Assembly (NCBI GenBank): GCA_951812925.1
Contig: OX638370.1
Span: 48,921,948 to 48,985,947, forward strand
DNA from: Calliopum simillimum
Lineage: Eukaryota; Arthropoda; Insecta; Diptera; Lauxaniidae
Length of the DNA stretch: 64,000 nucleotides
Reading direction: 5' to 3'
Positions 57,950-64,000 of this stretch are shown here, one piece after another (positions within the stretch are counted from its first letter, which is position 1; each line of letters opens with the position of its first letter). The notes beneath the pieces were generated by a model, which saw nothing but the letters and a program-made list of their open reading frames with translations, had not been told where the DNA came from and searched no databases. The translations under genes were made by a program, and so were the position numbers.

Positions 57950-58290
57950 ACCTTTTTTCCCGTGTTCAGGTTCATAGGTAGCAAACCGTTCAAAATTCAA
58001 GGAAACAATCAACTACAAAAATTTACCTAAGATCTCAATAAACAAATTTCTAGAACATATAAACTTCCTAGAGATGATTCTTAACACTGTTTAGGTAGCA
58101 CCCAAAAGTGAAAAATTTGCCGAAAATTTTTTAATTTCATTTTTTTTACCTTTTTCTCCTGTTCAGGTCCATAGGTAGCAAACCGTTCAAAATTCAAGGA
58201 AACAATCAACTACAAAAATTAACCTAAGATCTCAATAAACAAATTTCTAGAACATATAAACTTCCTGGGAATTATTCTTAACACCGTTTT
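57950..58290. repeat. Tandem duplication inside the coding transposon (about 190-bp unit)
   Basis: CATAGGTAGCAAACCGTTCA followed by AAATTCAAGGAAACAATC and AGATCTCAATAAACAAATTT occurs at about 57971 and again at about 58169 with few changes. Confidence 0.85.
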
Positions 58291-58378
58291 TTAATTTCAT
58301 GTGTTTTTTATTTACTTCAACATTGAGATACTATGCTATCTATTACAAAAATATTAAAAAAAAGTATTCGTATTATGT

Positions 58379-60307
58379 TTATAATGTTGATGGCCCTGGA
58401 CTTGCAAATCGCGCTCTCTTAAGTTGTGGATCCAAATCTTCGTCCGAATCTGACTCTGATTCAGAACTTATGGTGTCCACAGGCACGTTGCTTCCAGACT
58501 GCCCTCCATCATCAGCTCTTTCTTCTTCAAATACTTCATTAACATCATACAGGGTGATCTTGTGACTCCACCAACATACCTCTGCAAGCAATGCGTCGAG
58601 GTTTTTGCCTTTGTACCGTTTTTCCATGGGCATTGTGGTTTGGTGAAACCGTTCTCCTTGCTCATCGGATTCGGTAGGGAGTTGTTTGATAAAATCGTCA
58701 AAATGAAAATGAAGAAAATGCAGCTTTAATGTCATCGATGCGCCGATTATCTCAAAATAATGCAGCATTTCTTTCACCCATTCTCTTGCTTCCGATTCCG
58801 CGTCTCGATCCCCTCCCAAGACTCTGGTGCATACACGCTGAAGGCAAATCCATGCCATTGAATGATTTTCATCAAGCGATGAATCAAAGTTGCTCTTGAA
58901 TAGCTTTCTAATGTCAGGGCCATTAAGTACGCCTGTTAAATGAAAACAAAATATAAAGACAGAAAAGAAAACATTAACATAGTGTAAATAGTACAATTAG
59001 GTGAACAAAAATTCGTTTTAAATTTACTACAATACCTTTTTTAATTTTGTCATCGCTACGCTTTGGGAAAACGCTTTTCAAATAGTCGAATGCGTTTGGA
59101 CAATTTACAACGGCCACTTCGATGAATTTTTTAACAATTCCCAATTTTATGTGGAGCGGTGGCAGCAAGATGTCTTGAGTATTGTCAATTAAAGGTGCAT
59201 TCTTCAGTCTATGTTGTTGTATTTGTTCATCCACACTTCCTCTTGGCCTCCACGAATTACATTGGAATTGATTCAGAGGTGAGCGTGAATCCCAATTACA
59301 AAGAAAACAAAAGAATTTTGGGAAGCCGCCCTTATCGATGATCCCTTGACCTTCAAATCACAGCAAATCTTCCATTTATTTTCGTAATATTTGATTTTTT
59401 CCATTATATCTTTCAATGTTTCATAGCTTTCTTTCATGTTGATACCCATTGCTAGCGGAATGGAAGGTTTTCGGTTCGACACATGCAACAACACTGCTTT
59501 CAAGCTTGAAACAGAACCATCAATAAATAATCTCCACTCACTAGCGATGTAGTTCATTCCCATTTTTACCACCAAAGCTTTTATATCGTTGCAGTAAGCG
59601 AACGAATTGTCATCATTTAGAGTGTAGAGCATCTGAAATTCAGCTTGTCGTTTGCGGTACGCCGTAGAGTTAACATTAGCATGTGTGAGTTTTCTTTGCT
59701 TTAAAAAAGCTGTCAAAAACATTGCAAGTCGCCGCGATAATCCCAATATGGCCACAATGAAATCCATTTCCATTTGTGTTATTAGTTGTGGTCCATCTCT
59801 TCCCTGTTGGGGCTCATAATCGGTATCAAATGGATCTTCATAAGTAACACCACTTGCTCTAGTCATTCCTGTACTACGATCTGGAGTTGGCGGCCTTGGT
59901 GATACAAAATTTTCAGGTACAAGCACTGGTAGTGTGGCTGTTGCAGTTGCTTTATAAAATTTGATCTTCTCAGCATGTCGATTTAGACCACATGTGTAAT
60001 TTACGCATGCATAGCAACTGGTTGCATCATGATCACCTGGGCGATTAATCCAGTTTACCGGCTTACAATACTTCATAGTACCTCTGCCTCCACACAACCA
60101 TGCCATGAGATTGTTATAACATTGGCGACACACTGTATTAGGTGTGTAATTTTCACCGGTCAAGTCCACTTCGTCGAAAAACAATGTATATGCTCTTTTG
60201 AATTTACTAGTTAAAAGATTCTTTTCCTTCTGAAATCTTGTAGATGTTTTTTTTCTGGTTTGATGACCGCAAACGTAGCAAAATAAATCAATTTTTTCAC
60301 ACTGCAT
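58379..60307 (-). pseudogene. Transposon protein with Cys pairs and DDE-like spacing; one intron, one frameshift
   Basis: The frame starts at ATG 60307 (MQCEKIDLFCYVCGHQTRKK). CxxC pairs follow (CRQCYNNLMAWL, CYACVNYTC), then a Pro-rich linker, a block ending WRLFIDGSVSSLKAVLLH with a candidate catalytic Asp, and WKICCDLKV with a second. Near 59325-59344 the frame shifts by one base; beyond it a CFLCNWDSR motif, LLPPLHIKLGIVKKFIEVAV and FPKRSDDKIKK follow. An intron (58933-59035; donor G|GTATTG, acceptor TTTAACAG) joins KIKKG to VLNGPDIRKLF. Then come SDEQGERFHQ with a candidate Glu, and an acidic Ser-rich tail with KRARF. The full length is about 600 residues. I recognise the same motif order from uncharacterised arthropod and cnidarian proteins, with no assigned function known to me. 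A transposase role is inferred from position and acidic spacing. Confidence 0.75.
58933..59035 (-). other. Intron of the transposon gene (103 bp)
   Basis: The minus-strand donor GGTATTGTAG and acceptor TTCATTTAACAG give a phase-1 intron that restores a continuous frame across KIKKG-VLNGPD. Without splicing the frame stops inside the intron. Confidence 0.8.
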
Positions 60308-60429
60308 ATTGAAATTGTCAGTTGCCAATGTTGTGTGCGAATTATGCAATAACACTTTCACTTTTTTTACTTTCACTGTCACTTTATAACTTTCACCGCT
60401 GAGCTCTCGTTGACGTCGCGCTGTGTAAT

Positions 60430-60462
60430 GCCTCGATGTGAGCGTCGTGTCGCTTTTATATT
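60430..60462 (-). promoter_or_regulatory. Possible TATA promoter of the transposon gene
   Basis: On the minus strand ATATAAAAG lies at 60453-60461, with TCACATC about 20-25 nt downstream as a possible initiator. The ATG at 60307 lies some 130 nt further on. Confidence 0.4.
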
Positions 60463-60509
60463 GTGTGCTGCTGCTTTCGGTACGTGATACCTAAGCGCTA
60501 CCTAAACGG

Positions 60510-60666
60510 TCAATGCAGATGTTTGCTTCCAGGTAGTTTTTTGATAGAAGTTTTTTGATTTTATATGTTCACAATTTCATCTTTATGACAATGTGTTTCC
60601 AGGTATTTTTATATTTTGGCTTGTTTTTATGTGAATTCAATGCAGATGTTTGCTTCCAGGTAGTTG
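60510..60666. repeat. Direct repeat in the coding transposon
   Basis: CAATGCAGATGTTTGCTTCC with AGGTAGTT following occurs at about 60511 and again at about 60639; the segment between also repeats words from the inverted arms. Confidence 0.8.
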
Positions 60667-61634
60667 TTTAATAGTTTGGAAACGGGAACTCACCCACCAG
60701 CTTGAGAATTTTTATTAGAATGCACTTACTATCATTGAAGGTACAGTGCACTCACACACTCGGCCTCCTCACTGACAATTATTTACAATCAACATTTTTG
60801 TTGAAAGTACTTTTGTTAGAAAAACCTCACTATCTCCGGTCTTAGAAGTGTAAATGCGGAGTATTATACCTTAAAAAAAAGCTCGAAGTGTTGTCTTTTA
60901 CGGAGTCTAGGAATAAATAAGTTTAAAGTTTTTTGCGATTTTGATCTGGAAGGTGAAGTTTTTTTGATTTTATATGTTCGCAATTTTTGTTCTTTATGAC
61001 AAGAGCTACAACTTTGTCTCAGAGAGTAAATCGAAATTCTGAACGGTTTGCAAGATATGAGCCTGAGAAAATGATCACATTTTTACGAAAATGATACCGA
61101 GGCCCCAAATCTTTGGCGGCCCATAAAAAAAAAAGTGGAGGACTTTGGGAAAAATTGGGAGACACGGGTCTTTTTTTTTTTAGTCTTTTATCACGTAGTG
61201 GTGTCCGTATATGGTTTTTTTTTTTCGTGTTGCACTGTGTTATTCTATTGTTTTCGCTATTATATAATTTATAAAATAAAATATTAACTTCTTCAAGCGT
61301 GAGGCCAGATAAATTGACAGTATCTAAAAATAGCTGAAAAAGAAAAGTGTTGGGTAATGTGGATCACCCTGTCCATTTCCTAAAGTAGCACCGTTATTCG
61401 CAACTTTTGTTGAATAAAAGTCGAGTTGTATTATTTTAGATTATAATTGCTATAAAATAGCTATAAAGGCTTATTGCAGAATATTTTTGTGTAAGATAAA
61501 CAAAATTCGTAATAGTAATCAGTGTTAAATAATATGGGGTAGGCCACATTACCCGAAAACATCACTTTTTTGAAATAATCATTTGATATATAAAAGCAAT
61601 GTAAAATCAGACGTGCTAATGCATTTGTTTCCTA

Positions 61635-62379
61635 GGGACTTTGACGTCCTGAATCCAAATCCCGGGTCCGTTTTTTTCCAGAACGTCTGAGAAAAATTTT
61701 TCAAGGTCATATGGAGGTCATGTGCCGTTTAGTGATAAATTGGCTAAAATTCTGAAACCAATTTTTTATCATTGATTTCTTAGTCCTTAAAAAGAATATG
61801 TGATCAAAAAGGGTATCTCGGACCTAGTTTTGGAGATATAGCAATCGGAAGATCCAGATATATCTTCTATGAAAACCGCTATAAGTTGGAAACTCCTGGA
61901 TGGATTTGTACAATATTGGTGTTATATGAAAGGTATTTTGACAACCTATAAAAATGTCTTGAAAATATTTTCCATTGGATTCATGGTTTTCGAGATATCA
62001 GCATTTTTAAAATTTTGTGAAATTTTTCAATTACAACAACAAATAAATCAACAACACCTGCAACAACAACAACAAAAACAACAACAATAAAATACCTTTC
62101 ATATGAAACCAATATTTTCCAAATCCATTCAGGGGTTCCCAACTTATAGCGGTTTTTATAGAAGATGTATGTTCTGATCTTCCGATGGCTATATCTCTGA
62201 AACTAGGTCCGAGATACTCTTTTTGCTCACATATTCTTTTTAGTTTCAGAATTTTAGCGAACTTATCACTAAACGACATATGAACCCCATGTTGACCTTC
62301 ATATGACCTTGAAATCTTTTTTCTCAGACGTTCTGGAAAAAAACGGACCCCGGATTCGGATTCAGGACGTCAAAGTCCC
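61635..62379. mobile_element. Foldback element (745 bp, TA duplication)
   Basis: Ends GGGACTTTGACGTCCTGAAT and its inverse; TA flanks both (61633-61634 and 62380-62381). Arms of about 330 bp include ATCTTCCGATGGCTATATCT and its inverse. The centre has a (CAA)n tract (62036-62090). A half copy is at 51530-51790. It is nested in the outer element. Confidence 0.85.
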
Positions 62380-63556
62380 TAGAAAACACATAGTCTGATC
62401 AAAACGCCACACACTGCGTTGGCTAGTGGGCAAAAATCAAAATTTTTTGTGACTCGAAACCTAATAATATTGGTATCAATCGACAGGTAATTGTTTAAAT
62501 AAAATAAAAACAAAATATTTAGGGGAAAAACTGAGTTTTGGCTACGCTGTGACACTTCAAAGTTGAGATATTTTTCAAATAAAATCATGTTTTCTTCAAC
62601 TCGTTTTGGGTTCTCTTGAACAAATAATTATCAAAAATTTGTCTTTTGATTAAACTAAGCGAAGTAAAGTTTTTTGTTATAAATAATATTTGAGTAAATA
62701 AATAAAACTAAAAAATTTTGGAAAATATATTATTTGATGTATATTGTAGTGATTTTAATACACGATATTATCAAATGAAAAACTTCAGAAATTGACAAAT
62801 TTCGATGGAAAAAAAAAACAAATCTTATAAAAATAAGTGCCGTTTTTTTTCTTAATCTACTAGTTCAAATTCTATATAATCAAGAACTGCAAATAACTTT
62901 TCCTACTTCGTCCTACAAATATTTTTTTTCTATTTTTAAAAAATGCTTAAAACGAAAAATTTGTATGAAATATAAAATTTATGTTGAAAATTTTTTTTTT
63001 GTTTTTATGAACACAAATGGTCTCAAAAGTACAAAAAACATTATTTCTACTACGTACATTTCATTTGTTAACATTAAACATTACTTTTTTATCATCGTTA
63101 TATATGGACCTTAAGAAAATCGTCCTAAATACCTGGTTTTTAGCAAAACTATAAAGTTTACAACAAATCTGAGATCATTTTTGAGCTCAACGACCCAAAA
63201 TTACTTATAGTACCAAATTTCATCGATATCCAACCACTCCTTCTATTTTTGACCATTGCTTGTATGGGCTCAACGCACTGTGCGCCATGACATTTTTTTT
63301 TTTTTATAAACCTGTGTAATAGCTCCGCAAATGCATTGAAGTTATTTGAATTTTAGAAAACAGAGTTCTGAGGAAATTATTTAGCTATTCAGTACGTACT
63401 AAAAAAAGTCATTTTGACCTCACAGCTTATATAAAGAAATTGCACATATGTAAGGAGCATAACAGAAAAGCAACAGAGCGTAAAAAATATGTTTTTCGAG
63501 CTTTAATATGCACAAGTAACCAGAACTGTTATATATGGGAAATAAAAGGGTGCACC
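62380..63556. other. Remainder of the outer element, non-coding
   Basis: AT-rich with no supported gene. The minus-strand frame at 62379-62588 crosses an element boundary and is rejected. Confidence 0.4.
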
Positions 63557-63594
63557 ACATTACCCACATAGTCCACATTACCCTAACTTACTAT

Positions 63595-64000
63595 AAGTAA
63601 ATACTAAAGATGGCAAGTGCAAGCCCTAGACAAAAACTGGGTGAAATCAAAAAAGGGGGTGTGGTACCTCCCATATAAGCAAAAGTTTCAAAATTGGAAT
63701 ATTGGAAGAGCTTTCAAAGATAATCAAACCAAATTTTACTCAGATACTACACACCTGTCCCCACGTGTTTTAAATAAAAAGTGCTTGCACCCAAAATATT
63801 TTTTTGGGGAAATATGCGGAATGCCTCTAGGGTCAAACGTATATAGCTCTTTTTTCAAAGTGAACGGCACTTTTTCAAACCAGGGCCAAAAAACCCATTT
63901 TTTAGCACTGTGCTCTATACTAAAACCAAAAAAAAAAGTTGACTAAAACGGATACAAAAAAAGAGTATGCAGAAAGTAACCTGCTTGTCCGTAGATTAAA
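63595..64000. other. No gene recognised
   Basis: A 109-codon frame (63617-63946) has no family resemblance, no supportive start context and sits in repeat-like DNA (GTGGTACCTCCCATATAAGC), so it is not called as a gene. Confidence 0.4.

Larger units (their letters stand above)
57646..61209 (-). mobile_element. Coding DNA transposon with about 290-bp inverted ends
   Basis: The ends TACGGACATCACTACGTGAT and inverse bound arms of about 280-300 bp (57646-57925 and 60930-61209), with shared phrases such as CCAAAGATTTGGGGCCTCGG (minus the first base pairings) and TCGCAAAAAACTTT. Ambiguous TA/TAT bases adjoin both ends. It contains one intron-bearing gene on the minus strand. Sister foldbacks in the window lack any gene, so this is the only coding member of the palindromic elements. 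Confidence 0.85.
57507..63594. mobile_element. Outer DNA element interrupted by two others (about 1.8 kb before insertion)
   Basis: AGTAACTTAGGTTAATGTGG at the left is inverted at the right (CCACATTACCCTAACTTACT). The motif CCACATTACCC, in either direction, recurs at about 61350, 61544, 63556 and 63572. Removing the elements at 57646-61209 and 61635-62379 leaves about 1.8 kb of AT-rich DNA with no coding frame. Ends are accurate to a few bases; the target duplication is unclear (TA possible). Confidence 0.55.

Noticed and set aside
63617..63946. 109-codon frame at the window end
   Set aside because: No recognisable domain; composition and neighbours match repeat-like DNA.

Overview
The window looks like AT-rich euchromatin from a higher fly, possibly a tephritid fruit fly (organism inferred). 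The grounds are a dipteran-type C-type lectin gene with short well-bounded exons and kilobase introns, insect-type BEL/Pao, copia, CR1-like, hAT, Tc1 and tRNA-derived repeats, and a very large number of nested palindromic (foldback) elements. No bacterial operons, CRISPR arrays, rRNA genes or functional tRNA genes were seen.

Host gene. One host gene is supported, on the + strand. Its exons at 6659-7034, 12047-12199 and 27398-28202 (or to 28265), plus a possible exon at 28482-28567, join with matching splice phases into a C-type lectin domain followed by a long acidic, disordered tail. Its 5' exons were not found and must lie upstream, probably outside the window. The two central introns (5.0 and 15.2 kb) are filled with transposable elements.

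Region by region. 1-6.6 kb: small inverted-repeat elements, a degenerate minisatellite and a decayed reverse-transcriptase relic. 7-27 kb (lectin introns): a 1.8 kb foldback, a CAC-ended element with 4-bp target duplication (12.8-14.5 kb), several MITEs, and an old TA-flanked palindromic element (18.9-25.4 kb) split by a young copia element (19154-23521, identical LTRs, TTTTG duplication). 29.8-31.5 kb: partial repeats and a foldback. 32442-41767: a complete BEL/Pao element on the minus strand (266-bp LTRs, ATATT duplication) with gag-pol and a third ORF in the env position. 42.7-45.3 kb: two CACGG-ended foldbacks 9 bp apart. 47.0-48.9 kb: a near-perfect 1.9 kb palindrome. 49.1-51.4 kb: a BEL relic abutting a 5'-truncated LINE. 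51.8-56.8 kb: a foldback, then a Tc1-type transposase pseudogene split by a block that contains a hAT-like element. 57.5-63.6 kb: an outer element containing an unusual coding DNA transposon with ~290-bp inverted ends and a further foldback.

Most notable. (1) The BEL element carries a second, GC-rich zinc-finger/protease-like ORF downstream of integrase. It is preceded by a strong splice acceptor next to its ATG and has a matching consensus donor in an ATG-free leader, which suggests an env-like spliced mRNA for a duplicated gag/protease-type module. (2) The transposon at 57.6-61.2 kb encodes a recognisable but, to my knowledge, unnamed protein type with cysteine pairs and spaced acidic residues that could be a DDE-like transposase. 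(3) A palindrome beside the BEL element contains an inverted 61-bp piece of its LTR plus the target duplication, so it was remodelled after insertion. Both intact retroelements carry exactly one nonsense codon in otherwise open polyproteins.
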